DNA from: Fulvivirga ligni | GTDB lineage: Bacteria > Bacteroidota > Bacteroidia > Cytophagales > Cyclobacteriaceae | Direction: 5' to 3' | Assembly (NCBI RefSeq): GCF_021389935.1 | Contig: NZ_CP089979.1 | Span: forward strand, 4,073,001 to 4,137,000 | DNA length: 64,000 nucleotides | Shown: positions 9,314-18,801 of the stretch, in pieces | Numbering within the stretch: the stretch's first letter is position 1 | How the letters are laid out: the number at the start of each line of letters is the position of its first letter | Translations under genes and position numbers: made by a program | The notes under the pieces: model-generated | What the model was told of the DNA's origin: nothing | What the model saw: the letters and a program-made list of their open reading frames with translations, nothing else | Databases searched by the model: none

Positions 9314-10993
9314 TTATTTTAATTCCTGCAAGCCATCGGCAAACCCGGCATAGGCAGGCTTTCTTTCATAATCCAGTGTCCATAGACTTTGGCTTTCACC
9401 AGGTAGCCAATAACTATCTTCCGGGCTATCGGTAATGCCCCACACGGTTATGCCATACCTCTGTGCAGGTGGAATATATTGGTTATACATATCGACTACA
9501 TATTTATACATGGCGGCCTGCTCTTGCAGTAGCTCCCATGAGGGATCTGAGGTGCGAAGCCTCACATCTAATTCAGAAACCTTAATCATCTTACCAGTAG
9601 CAGCCAGTAGCTTGAACATCTCAGCTATATTATCCTTATTAGAATCCAGACCAATGTGCATTTGAGTACCAATACCATCAACCACAACTCCCTGATTTTC
9701 AATGTATTTAATATATTCTATTATACCTCTACATTTATCTAAATTGTATTCAAGGTTATAGTCATTGATAAACAATATGTCGCCCTCATTACCGTATTTG
9801 CGGGCTAATCTGAATGCTTCGACTGCATAATCTTTACCCAGATAGTCTTGCCAGAAGAAGTTGTCAGCAGGTAAGTCGTCACGGCCAATGCCTGTTTTTA
9901 ACTCGTACGGATTACCATCATCCATGGGCTCGTTTACTACGTCCCAGGCTTTGGTGTTACTCTTAGTTACTTCCATAACTCCAGCAATCCAGCGCTCTAG
10001 CTCATAGGTAAGTGTATCACGTTTTTCTTCTGGTGTCTTTTCTTCTATTAGCACCCCTCCTTCTTCATTGTACCTGGTCAACTTCATGTTATCAAAGTAA
10101 TAGTTAGTGGCCGTAGCACCCAGATTGAAGGCTATGGTTGTGACGCCTGAAGTGTTATCAGCTATGGTAATCTCACTGGTGTAAGTGGTCCATTCGGTGG
10201 TAGAACTTAGTGAACCAAAGAAATTCCAATGTTTATAAGCATAAGGCACGGTATGCGCTTGCGTAGGAAAGGTAGCCGGAGCATCTGATTTAATATCCAT
10301 ACTGAAGGTGTACCGCTCGCCCACCACCGTTTCGGGCGAAAAGGTGATAAACAGCTGGCAATCCCAATCATTGGGTCGGACCTCAGCATTGGTCACTTTT
10401 AAGGCCCGGCCTGTGCTATTAGCGCCCTCACCATCAGCAGTAAAGCTCATTACTGCATTGCTGTTACCCAGGTAATTAGAGGCATCATCACTTTCAAAAT
10501 CATTACTGGTCACCTCTTCCCAGGTTGGTCCACCATCACCAGGGATTACTACCGGAGCTATGGTGCTGTTTAGGAATTCGGCATTTTGGTTTGAATGCCA
10601 GCATAATGTATGTCCGTAGATAGATACATCATTGGCAGCCGACAATTCTACTAACTTCTTCACTCCTGTTAAATCCAGGTGTCCGTCATTCTGCACAATA
10701 GCACCGTGTTTCATGGCATAGCCAATAGTGATTTCATCAAAATTATTATTCACCAGGCGATACATTACGCCCTGATCATTATATTCTCCTAATGACACAC
10801 CGGCCCCAAGCTTAAAATGAGGATTCTCATCTCTGCCTACATATTCCTTTAAAGGGTTATAAGCATCTATCACCTCTTGCTGGGCTATGCTTTCAGGCTT
10901 ATCTACATCAAAATCCAATGGATCATTATCTGCACAGGCCATGCTGACAAATATCAATGAGCCACATACAATATTTCTATATTTAAATTTCAT
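9314..10993 (-). CDS. xyn10C: Surface GH10 xylanase lipoprotein with CBM inserted in the catalytic domain (Xyn10C type)
   Basis: GH10 xylanase of 559 aa with a lipobox at VSMAC (Cys20), so it is a lipoprotein and probably surface exposed. The barrel is interrupted. The first part ends near residue 153 after GHTLCWHSNQ. A carbohydrate-binding module of the CBM4/22 type occupies about 155-312, ending NYYFDNMKL. The barrel then resumes with acid/base Glu355 (WDVVNEP) and nucleophile Glu474 (VSELDV). This inserted-CBM architecture is the hallmark of the xylanase that closes the xus core in xylan-using Bacteroidota. It follows xusE by 27 nt and likely makes the first cuts for import by XusA-D. Confidence 0.93.
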   Translation of the reverse strand: MKFKYRNIVCGSLIFVSMACADNDPLDFDVDKPESIAQQEVIDAYNPLKEYVGRDENPHFKLGAGVSLGEYNDQGVMYRLVNNNFDEITIGYAMKHGAIVQNDGHLDLTGVKKLVELSAANDVSIYGHTLCWHSNQNAEFLNSTIAPVVIPGDGGPTWEEVTSNDFESDDASNYLGNSNAVMSFTADGEGANSTGRALKVTNAEVRPNDWDCQLFITFSPETVVGERYTFSMDIKSDAPATFPTQAHTVPYAYKHWNFFGSLSSTTEWTTYTSEITIADNTSGVTTIAFNLGATATNYYFDNMKLTRYNEEGGVLIEEKTPEEKRDTLTYELERWIAGVMEVTKSNTKAWDVVNEPMDDGNPYELKTGIGRDDLPADNFFWQDYLGKDYAVEAFRLARKYGNEGDILFINDYNLEYNLDKCRGIIEYIKYIENQGVVVDGIGTQMHIGLDSNKDNIAEMFKLLAATGKMIKVSELDVRLRTSDPSWELLQEQAAMYKYVVDMYNQYIPPAQRYGITVWGITDSPEDSYWLPGESQSLWTLDYERKPAYAGFADGLQELK

Positions 10994-11020
10994 ATTAATT
11001 AATATCTAGGCTGTAGTAAA

Positions 11021-12046
11021 TCATTTATTTACAGGCATATATGTCTCAAAAGTTACGGCTCGGTCTCTCAACACTAAGGTGTCAGTGCTGGACACCTGCA
11101 TATCATTGAAGTCAATCTCGTAGCTCAGGTAAATGGCATCTCTGTCCTTTTCACCCCAGCTATTTTTCTCGCCGTCTTGCACAAACTTGCCGCTGCCAGA
11201 AGCAGAGAAAGTGGACGAATTGGTGCTTACACTACAGTTGCCATCTTCATCAAAAGACAATAGCAAGTCAATATTTACATTTTCACCCGTTGTGTTTTTA
11301 AATACCAATGGCAACTGAGCCTGGTTAAGGGAGGTGGTGGTCAACTTCTTCACTTCGTCATATTCTACGTACTCTTTGTGACGGACCACGGTTTCTGCTG
11401 TTTCATTATCCCTTTCTATCACATCTTCACCCCTTCTGAGGTAGTTTCCATGCCAGGGGTTCACATATTTCACCGCATAAAGAATGTAATCTTTGGGCTG
11501 AACACTCCAATCTGTGGGAACTGTTCTGTTTGGCTTTTCTACTACCGAAACACCTGATAAGATAGTGTCTGCCTGTAACACATTGGTCATTACCAGCGGG
11601 ATGACATAGTTATTACTAAGTGCCATAGGATCAGCAAAAAAGGCATCAGTAAGCTGTACTTCTAACCCTCCTGACAGCTGCCCTTTGGGAATAATGATGT
11701 GATCAGCGGCAAGCTCATAATAAGAAGCAGGCATTGGAATAACATCATCCCCAGCTTCTTCAAAAAGCAAGTTGTCACAAAGTGTGTTATCTACCGCTAT
11801 GTCTATGGTAACATCACCATCATTATCATAGACACCACCAGTGGTAGCCATGATCATACATTTGTGCTGGTTATCCAGTGAGGTATCGAAAATATCTTCA
11901 CCCAGGGTAATGGTCCTGACCGGATATTGATAAGCAAAGTATATGCTTTGATACTCATAATCAGGAAACTCCCATTCATTATTATCACATGAAGATGCAC
12001 CTGCCATGAGTACAAGAAGGAATATTTTTATAAAGTTATTTTTCAT
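11021..12046 (-). CDS. xusE: Surface glycan-binding lipoprotein, XusE-like (DUF1735 N-terminal domain)
   Basis: Non-catalytic lipoprotein of 341 aa. I chose the ATG at 12046, which gives MKNNFIK... with a lipobox at GASSC. The longer reading from 12076 adds ten residues that spoil the signal peptide. The first half (EYQSIYFAYQYPVRTITLGED ...) has the BT_3987/DUF1735 pattern common in surface glycan-binding proteins, and the second half is a separate beta-rich domain. Position after the two SusCD pairs and before Xyn10C matches xusE. It is thought to hold xylan at the cell surface. Binding to xylan here is inferred from context. Confidence 0.82.
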   Translation of the reverse strand: MKNNFIKIFLLVLMAGASSCDNNEWEFPDYEYQSIYFAYQYPVRTITLGEDIFDTSLDNQHKCMIMATTGGVYDNDGDVTIDIAVDNTLCDNLLFEEAGDDVIPMPASYYELAADHIIIPKGQLSGGLEVQLTDAFFADPMALSNNYVIPLVMTNVLQADTILSGVSVVEKPNRTVPTDWSVQPKDYILYAVKYVNPWHGNYLRRGEDVIERDNETAETVVRHKEYVEYDEVKKLTTTSLNQAQLPLVFKNTTGENVNIDLLLSFDEDGNCSVSTNSSTFSASGSGKFVQDGEKNSWGEKDRDAIYLSYEIDFNDMQVSSTDTLVLRDRAVTFETYMPVNK

Positions 12047-12079
12047 CTTTTCTGTATTTAAATCAGATAACATCATGAA

Positions 12080-13825
12080 TTACCACCCGCTGTTTTGTAC
12101 TAAAGCATCAAACTTTAATATTTCACTGTATGGCACCGGACCATAGTGCATATAGTCTTGATATAGTCGATCTTCCACTGTGATAGTTTCAAAATCACTG
12201 CCTTCGATTCTTACTCCAAGGGCTGTTTCGGTAAGGCTTTCGTCCCACCTCCTGAGATCCCAGAAGCGGAAGCCTTCAAAACATAGTTCCAGCCTACGCT
12301 CATTTCGAATAAGCTCACGCATGGCGGCTTGATCGCCTTTAATAGACTCGAGGTAATTATCTGGCTGACTGATTCCTGCTCGCTGTCTTATGGCGGCAAT
12401 CACATCATAAGCAGAAAAGCCATAATCTCCAGCTCCCATTGGTCCCCAGGCCTCATTAGCCGCTTCGGCATATGCGAGATAGATCTCAGTGTACCTTATT
12501 CTTGCTTTATAATGTTTCTGCGTGTTGGTGGTGGTAGGATTAAGGTTAACATCCTGGCGTAGTAATTTGCGCAGGTAATAGCCGGTTCTGGTAGAGGTTT
12601 CTACGCGATTGAGCGCATCATTAGTAGTACCATCTGCTGATGTGTTAATGGTGACGGCTCCTGGTCCTGCAGTGGCTCCGTTCACTAATACATAAAGTCT
12701 TAATCTTGGATCTCTATCTATATATGGTGCGGCTGGATCATAGCCGCTTGACGCCTCATTTATAGGATAACCATTGGCCATAGGAAAGGCATCCACAAGA
12801 TTTTGAGTGGGATTAAGCATGCCATCACCATAGAGCGTAGGCGGAAAATGCTGTTGTTCCAAAGTGTTGCTCTCTGCCACATCGCTGCGCCACAATATCT
12901 CTGGCGGGTTCACGCCTGAGGCAAGTCCGTTGATCTCGGCAGCATTAGCATACCAGGTGTGACCCGTTGGGGCTATACCTCCTACACCGTTATTTAAGCT
13001 CAAGACCTCTCTTGCATAGCTGGCAGCCTCTTGCCAGGTGGTGCTATTGCCAGCACTGTATGCGGGGCTTGCTGCCAGCAAAGCAGCCTGTGCCCTTATG
13101 GCTTTAGCTATTCGGCCCGTCATCCTTAATCTGGCATATTCACCAAATACACGGTTATAATTGTCAAGATTTTCATACTGAGTGGGAATGTCATTAACAT
13201 CACCCACCTCTTCGTAATCTAAAGGCAACAGCTCTTCTGCTTTAGCTAAATCACTGTATATCTGTTGCATACAAGCTTCAAAGGTATCCCTGCTCTTATT
13301 AAAATCAGATTGTGGTGTTTCAGGATCAAGGATGATGGGCACACCAAGTAACTCGCCATTGGAACCCCAGCCGGCATGAGATTGCAACAGGTAGTACATG
13401 AACATAGCCCGCAGTCCGTAAGCCTCACCTTTTAACCTGTCTTTAAACATCTCGCTTACTTCTTCATTTTCAGCCCAAGCCACTTTATCTACCTCAGCCA
13501 GGAAGATGTTCATGTACTGAATGCCTGATTTGGCATTGGTCCACTGGCTCAGCGGATTGAAATTAGCAGCCCACTGACCTGTAGCGATCTCTCTGTAATC
13601 ATTGCCATTTTGATTGGTGACAGCATCATCAGTGGCCACATCATTAAATGACCACCCGTTAGTAGGTACTCTGGCGTAACCATTGAGCAAGATGCCCTGA
13701 GCATATTCAGCTTCCTGATACATATCATCCAGACCGCGGTTGTTCTCCAGGGCTGGTTCAAACAGGTCATCGCAACCTGATAGGATAAGTACAGCAGCGA
13801 TTAATATTATGAGTTTATTCTTCAT
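12080..13825 (-). CDS. xusD: SusD/RagB family xylan-binding lipoprotein (XusD-like)
   Basis: SusD-family outer-membrane lipoprotein of 581 aa with lipobox LILSGC. The family pattern is clear: N-terminal NNRGLDDMYQEAEYAQGILLNGYAR, TPR-like helices, and a C-terminal RRLELCFEGFRFWDLRRW segment followed by a final PVPYSEI... block. It caps the partner SusC at 13848-16871, lying 22 nt downstream of it. The pair would import xylo-oligosaccharides. This is the fourth gene of the xus core. Confidence 0.92.
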   Translation of the reverse strand: MKNKLIILIAAVLILSGCDDLFEPALENNRGLDDMYQEAEYAQGILLNGYARVPTNGWSFNDVATDDAVTNQNGNDYREIATGQWAANFNPLSQWTNAKSGIQYMNIFLAEVDKVAWAENEEVSEMFKDRLKGEAYGLRAMFMYYLLQSHAGWGSNGELLGVPIILDPETPQSDFNKSRDTFEACMQQIYSDLAKAEELLPLDYEEVGDVNDIPTQYENLDNYNRVFGEYARLRMTGRIAKAIRAQAALLAASPAYSAGNSTTWQEAASYAREVLSLNNGVGGIAPTGHTWYANAAEINGLASGVNPPEILWRSDVAESNTLEQQHFPPTLYGDGMLNPTQNLVDAFPMANGYPINEASSGYDPAAPYIDRDPRLRLYVLVNGATAGPGAVTINTSADGTTNDALNRVETSTRTGYYLRKLLRQDVNLNPTTTNTQKHYKARIRYTEIYLAYAEAANEAWGPMGAGDYGFSAYDVIAAIRQRAGISQPDNYLESIKGDQAAMRELIRNERRLELCFEGFRFWDLRRWDESLTETALGVRIEGSDFETITVEDRLYQDYMHYGPVPYSEILKFDALVQNSGW

Positions 13826-13847
13826 TTCGGTTCAAAGTTAGCGTTGA

Positions 13848-16800
13848 CTAAAAGAGGGCTTTGATACCCAGATTATAGAATCTTGTTTGGGGTGCACCGC
13901 CGACATTCATCTCCAGGATCTCGCGCTCTGGTGACAGTGTGAGCAGGTTAGCTCCGCTGATATACACACCTAATTCTTTAAGCATAGATTTACCCAGAAT
14001 ACCTGCTGGCAGCTGATAGCTCAGCTGCACTTTGGCCAGATCAAATCGGTTAGTGCTGTAAAGCCAGAAGTCAGAAGACCTGAAGTTATTGCTACTATTT
14101 AGCGTGGTTAACCTGGGATAAGTAGCCGCGTTGCTGGTCTCTTCAGTCCAGCGATCACGTACCACTTCAGAATATTTGTCTTCACCATCTACCCAGAAAT
14201 AGGAGTTGTTTTTCATGGCTTTAGCTCCAAACCTGCCAGTGGCCAATGCGAAGAGCGTCAAATTTCTCCAGCGCGCTGATAGATGAACTCCGAAGTTCAA
14301 TGGACTTCCGCTCCATCCGGCTTTACCCAGATAGACTTCATCTTTATTATCGATGACACCGTCACCGTTTTGGTCTTTGTATTTGATATCTCCCGGTGAT
14401 ACCTGTCCGAATACTGACTCTGGCGAGTTCTCAATATCTGCTTGATCTTTATAAAACCCCTGATTTTCCAGCCCATAAATAGCGTCTAAAGGCTTACCTT
14501 CTCTATACTGGTAATCATCCTCAAAAAGCTCCGCTCTTTTGGTGGCTTTAGTATTCAGGTACAAGCCAGAAACACCCCACGACAGGCTTACAGGTCCAAC
14601 GTTTTGATTTAAATTGATATTAAAGTCTACTCCAGTACGTCTGTCATTATTATAATTGACCACTGGCGTGAATGAAGAAACTGGCCATCCTGTATTGAAG
14701 TAGCTCGGATAAAGCACCGATGCTTCTACTACATTTCCGGTAATTTCACTTATAAAGAATGATCCATTAAATGTGATTACCCTTTTTAGTAGCGATGCCT
14801 CCAGGCCTAAGCTCATTTCCTTTCTTTTAGCGAATGTAAGATCAGGGTTTTCACCTCTTCTGGCATCTGTAGTGCGGTTGAGCGCACCATCTCTCCAGCT
14901 GTACCAGGCGCCATCTGTTTGGGTATAAATACTCTTATAAAGATAGTATCCATCAATATCCAGATCAGTATGTAAAACACCTCCTGATACTGATAGCTTC
15001 AAATGATCTATAAATGCTACACCATCCATAAAATCTTCCTCGCTAATCAGCCAGCCCAGAGTAGCAGCGGGTGAGAAGGCCTTTCTTTCACCGTCTGGTA
15101 GTTTGGCTGAATGAATGAGAGCTCCATTGAAATCTATGAAATACTTACCCTTAAAGTCATAGCCAAGATGTAGGCCCAGGTTCACATTGCTGGTTCTATG
15201 ATATTCTTCAGAAAATGACTGCTGAAAGCCCGCAGCAATCAGGTTAGCCGATAAATGATGTCGGTTTCCTATATTTTTTAAGTAATTAAACTGACCTGAA
15301 AATGACACCGTTTGTGCGTACCAGCTATCACTAATATTCTGCACTCCAGACTTAGAATCCTCTCCATATTTTATTAGGCTACTGATCTGATCATAACCTG
15401 CATAGTTATTCCAAACCGGCTGATAAACAGCATAATTATAGTTGTAAGACTGATTGTAGGATGTTTGATAGTCAACACCAAAATTGGTATTAAAGCTCAG
15501 CCCGTCCAGCAAGTTTCTAAGGTCAGCATTAATGCTTGTATTGAACTGAAACTGTCTGCTATTATACTTGTTGTAACCTCCTGCGTAGGTGCTGGCAAAA
15601 GCATTGGTTTGATCCAATTGGGAGCCGCCCAGCAAATACTGACCATCAATCACATAGTTACTATTGGCTACCTGCTGTAAAGTAATCTCATCAGTAGTTT
15701 CTATCATACTGATGGGGATTAAAGGCGCAAATCTGTTAGGCCTCATGGTAGCGGCGCTGCCCCAATAGTTGGCGTTGGCCCCTCTACCATTGTAGTAGAT
15801 GGCCGAAGCACCTATTCCGCAGGTGATATAATCACTTAAGTTAATATCAACATTACCTCTCAGATTGAATCTTTGAGTCTGATTATCAGCTGCTTCTCCA
15901 AAATTCAATAACGACCCGGCCGTCCAGAAACCAACGTTAGTATAATAGCGCGCCAGCTCGTTACCACCAGAAATCTCCATGGTGGCATCATGCCTGTTAT
16001 AGCTATCTTTCACGTATTCAGGTGAGTAATAATCTACATCAGGATAACGATACGGATTATCGCCCGTAGCATGATTATAAATGTCTTCATCACTGTAAAG
16101 TGGGTCTAGACCATCATTGGTTCTGGCTTCATTATAGAGGGTCATATATTCAGCAGAACCGAGATATTTTGGATATCTTTTTGGGGTATAAATACCTGTA
16201 TTGGCTCTTACGCTAACTTTCTGCTTATGCACTTTGCCATGCTTGGTGGTAATGGAAATCACACCTTTGGCACCACGACTTCCATACAGAGCCACAGCAG
16301 AAACACCTTTTAAGAAGGTGATCTGATCTATTTCCGTAGGCATTATACTTCCCACATCTCTTGGAACACCATCTATGAGTATCAGATTGTCATTCAACCC
16401 CCAGATATTTCCTGCTGCGAATCCGCCAGTAAATGCTTCAATACCATCCAGAGGATAAGTAATGTAGTTCTCTTCCATAATTTCTGAGAGATTCACCACT
16501 GCCACGCCTCCGGATAATTCATCATCATTTACTTTTCTATAGGCAATCTGAACCGGTTGGGCATCAGCATCTGCTTCCATAGATATATTCTGAGGACTGG
16601 CAGAGGCAGTAAAGCTTTGGGTTATGAAACCGAAAGCAGTGATGGTTATTTCGTTGCTGGCTGAGGCTTTCAAACTGAAAGCACCTTCACTATCTGTTAG
16701 TGTCTGTGTGCTATCAGCAACACTGGCCACGATAGCACCCTGAACTGCCTCACCATTAGCACTTTGCACCTTTCCTTGTACGTTGATCATTTCAGTATTT

Positions 16801-16871
16801 TGAGCTATGAGCAGCATGGGTAAAATCATGAGCAGCACAGTGATACCGATCTTTATATTTATCTTCTTCAT
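13848..16871 (-). CDS. xusC: SusC/RagA TonB-dependent transporter (XusC-like)
   Basis: TonB-dependent outer-membrane transporter, 1007 aa from the ATG at 16871. The reading frame is open to 16904, but those residues precede a normal signal peptide ending at LLIAQN. An N-terminal carboxypeptidase-D regulatory-like domain covers about residues 30-110. The plug contains DNLILIDGVPRDVGSI and FLKGVSAVALYGSRGAKGVI, a SusC signature. The 22-strand barrel ends in FYNLGIKALF with terminal Phe. It pairs with the SusD gene just downstream, and together they are the second transporter of the xus core. The second pair in such loci is thought to take up longer or differently decorated xylo-oligosaccharides, but this is inference. 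Confidence 0.92.
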   Translation of the reverse strand: MKKINIKIGITVLLMILPMLLIAQNTEMINVQGKVQSANGEAVQGAIVASVADSTQTLTDSEGAFSLKASASNEITITAFGFITQSFTASASPQNISMEADADAQPVQIAYRKVNDDELSGGVAVVNLSEIMEENYITYPLDGIEAFTGGFAAGNIWGLNDNLILIDGVPRDVGSIMPTEIDQITFLKGVSAVALYGSRGAKGVISITTKHGKVHKQKVSVRANTGIYTPKRYPKYLGSAEYMTLYNEARTNDGLDPLYSDEDIYNHATGDNPYRYPDVDYYSPEYVKDSYNRHDATMEISGGNELARYYTNVGFWTAGSLLNFGEAADNQTQRFNLRGNVDINLSDYITCGIGASAIYYNGRGANANYWGSAATMRPNRFAPLIPISMIETTDEITLQQVANSNYVIDGQYLLGGSQLDQTNAFASTYAGGYNKYNSRQFQFNTSINADLRNLLDGLSFNTNFGVDYQTSYNQSYNYNYAVYQPVWNNYAGYDQISSLIKYGEDSKSGVQNISDSWYAQTVSFSGQFNYLKNIGNRHHLSANLIAAGFQQSFSEEYHRTSNVNLGLHLGYDFKGKYFIDFNGALIHSAKLPDGERKAFSPAATLGWLISEEDFMDGVAFIDHLKLSVSGGVLHTDLDIDGYYLYKSIYTQTDGAWYSWRDGALNRTTDARRGENPDLTFAKRKEMSLGLEASLLKRVITFNGSFFISEITGNVVEASVLYPSYFNTGWPVSSFTPVVNYNNDRRTGVDFNINLNQNVGPVSLSWGVSGLYLNTKATKRAELFEDDYQYREGKPLDAIYGLENQGFYKDQADIENSPESVFGQVSPGDIKYKDQNGDGVIDNKDEVYLGKAGWSGSPLNFGVHLSARWRNLTLFALATGRFGAKAMKNNSYFWVDGEDKYSEVVRDRWTEETSNAATYPRLTTLNSSNNFRSSDFWLYSTNRFDLAKVQLSYQLPAGILGKSMLKELGVYISGANLLTLSPEREILEMNVGGAPQTRFYNLGIKALF

Positions 16872-16897
16872 TGTCTTTGCATTTATCATAGTACTGC

Positions 16898-18790
16898 TTA
16901 CCATCCCGGGTTTTGAGGAAACTCGGCGTAAAGGTTGACATCAGAATTCTTCAGCGGAAGCCAATAATGCTTGCTGCTGAAATTTCTCTCCAGGATCACT
17001 TCTTCCCGAATGTTCATTACCCTGTTCTGTGAGGGATCATCCGTATTGATGACGCTTGCCCTATCAAACTCAACTGATTTTTTAAGGGTGTAAGGCTTCT
17101 CGATCAGCAACAACCACCTTCTTAAATCATTAAATCTGTGCCTCTCAAAGGCGAGCTCCACGGCTCTTTCTCGTCTTACTTCGCCCATAAAATCATCCAA
17201 AGAACCCAGGAATTTAGCGGCCACATGGCCTACTCCTGCCCTATCTCTCACTGCATTGATGGCATCTACGGCAGTTCTGGCATATCCTGGAGATTGGCCC
17301 GCCGATGAACCGTAGCCCTGGGCTGCTGCCTCTGCATACATGAGATATACATCTGACAATCGCATCCATGGAATGTGGATGTTAAGATTGTTTCCCCAGC
17401 CATAGCCGTCATCGTATTTATTGGCCGTAATCGGAATGAATTTATAAAGCAAGTAGCCCGTACGACTTCCTGTACCTATGTTTCTATAGCTGCCGCCAGA
17501 ATAGAGATTAGCATAACGATCTCCAGCCACATCTTCCGGCATAGAACCTTTGACACACTTCACTCCGTCATACACTATGTCATTATAAAACCGGGGATCA
17601 CGGTCTTTCCAGGGATATTCAGGGTCATAGCCCGATTCAGCATCGGCCTGGGTGATATCCTGGATGGGAAGGCCATTGGCCATGCCGTAATTATCCACGT
17701 AGTTGGCTGTAGGTAAGAATTTCACATCTCCATCTGCCAGCACAGGAGCCGGCTGATATTGTTTACTGGTACCCCAGTTAGAACCATTGGCACCATAGTA
17801 AGGGCCTCTGAATATAGCCTCAGAGCCGCCGGGTATCTGCCATCCCTGCCCTGTGGTATAGAAGTTCTCGTGATAATCTTCAAAGGGTAACAGGGCATAA
17901 GGTGCTTCACCGTTTTCGCATAATTGAAGTAGCTCAGCAAAAGCATCTGCTGCTCTCTTACAGAGGTCAGCATTGTAAGTACTGCTCCCGGTAGATTCCT
18001 GATTCATCAGAGGACTTCCAGCCCAGAGTAAGTTTTTACCAAGGTACCCTAGAGCCATAATCTTATTAATACGTAGATCATTTTTACCAAGAGTATTGGC
18101 TCCAACCGTGGTTAAATCCCAATCGGTAGGTAAAAGATCGGCTGCTTCTCTGAAATCCTGCGCTGCTTTTTCGGCACAAGCCTGATAACTTAGCCGCTCC
18201 ATAGCCATGCTTTCGCCAGAGCTTGGTATCACCATATCTATATAAGGCAGGCCACCAAAATACTGCATAAACTGAAAGTGAAACCAGGCTCGGAAGAACA
18301 GAAGCTGACCCTTTACAAGATTTCTTTCCTCTAGGGTGGCATCGGTCATTTTCTCCATATTGGCAAGGCCGAGGTTGGCCTTTCTTATGCCATACCAGCC
18401 CATATTCCAGAGGTCTTTATTGAAGCGATCATCATCAGTAGCAGCATTAGGGTGGTTCATCCAACCAGCACCCCAGCCGTCAAATTCTGACTGCCAACCC
18501 CAGAAGTTTCCATCGTCTATTTTACATACAAAATGGAAATTGCGAGCCGTAGATTGGATCTCATCATCCCCCCAATTCCAGGAGTTAGTCCAATAAGCAT
18601 TAGTAAAGTCCGGAATGCAGTGGTATAGCTCTTCAGTATATCCTTGAAAATTATTGAAATTTTTAAAGGCTTCATCTTCAGAAATAATGCTCTCATCGGT
18701 TTTATCCAAATAATCTTCACATGCTGTCATGATGAAAAGTGAGCATAAAATAATACTGCATCTCTGTATAGCTGTTATGAGTTTATTCAT
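16898..18790 (-). CDS. xusB: SusD/RagB family xylan-binding lipoprotein (XusB-like)
   Basis: SusD-family lipoprotein, 630 aa, lipobox IMTAC. It has a typical start (EDYLDKTDESIISEDEAFKNFNNFQGY), helical repeats, and the C-terminal VRRERAVELAFERHRFNDLRRW motif. It lies 11 nt after the frameshifted SusC gene and 26 nt before xusC, so it belongs to one transcript. In Bacteroides the equivalent protein contributes strongly to xylan capture at the surface. Function here is by family and position. Confidence 0.92.
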   Translation of the reverse strand: MNKLITAIQRCSIILCSLFIMTACEDYLDKTDESIISEDEAFKNFNNFQGYTEELYHCIPDFTNAYWTNSWNWGDDEIQSTARNFHFVCKIDDGNFWGWQSEFDGWGAGWMNHPNAATDDDRFNKDLWNMGWYGIRKANLGLANMEKMTDATLEERNLVKGQLLFFRAWFHFQFMQYFGGLPYIDMVIPSSGESMAMERLSYQACAEKAAQDFREAADLLPTDWDLTTVGANTLGKNDLRINKIMALGYLGKNLLWAGSPLMNQESTGSSTYNADLCKRAADAFAELLQLCENGEAPYALLPFEDYHENFYTTGQGWQIPGGSEAIFRGPYYGANGSNWGTSKQYQPAPVLADGDVKFLPTANYVDNYGMANGLPIQDITQADAESGYDPEYPWKDRDPRFYNDIVYDGVKCVKGSMPEDVAGDRYANLYSGGSYRNIGTGSRTGYLLYKFIPITANKYDDGYGWGNNLNIHIPWMRLSDVYLMYAEAAAQGYGSSAGQSPGYARTAVDAINAVRDRAGVGHVAAKFLGSLDDFMGEVRRERAVELAFERHRFNDLRRWLLLIEKPYTLKKSVEFDRASVINTDDPSQNRVMNIREEVILERNFSSKHYWLPLKNSDVNLYAEFPQNPGW

Positions 18791-18801
18791 GATTAGTAGG
18801 T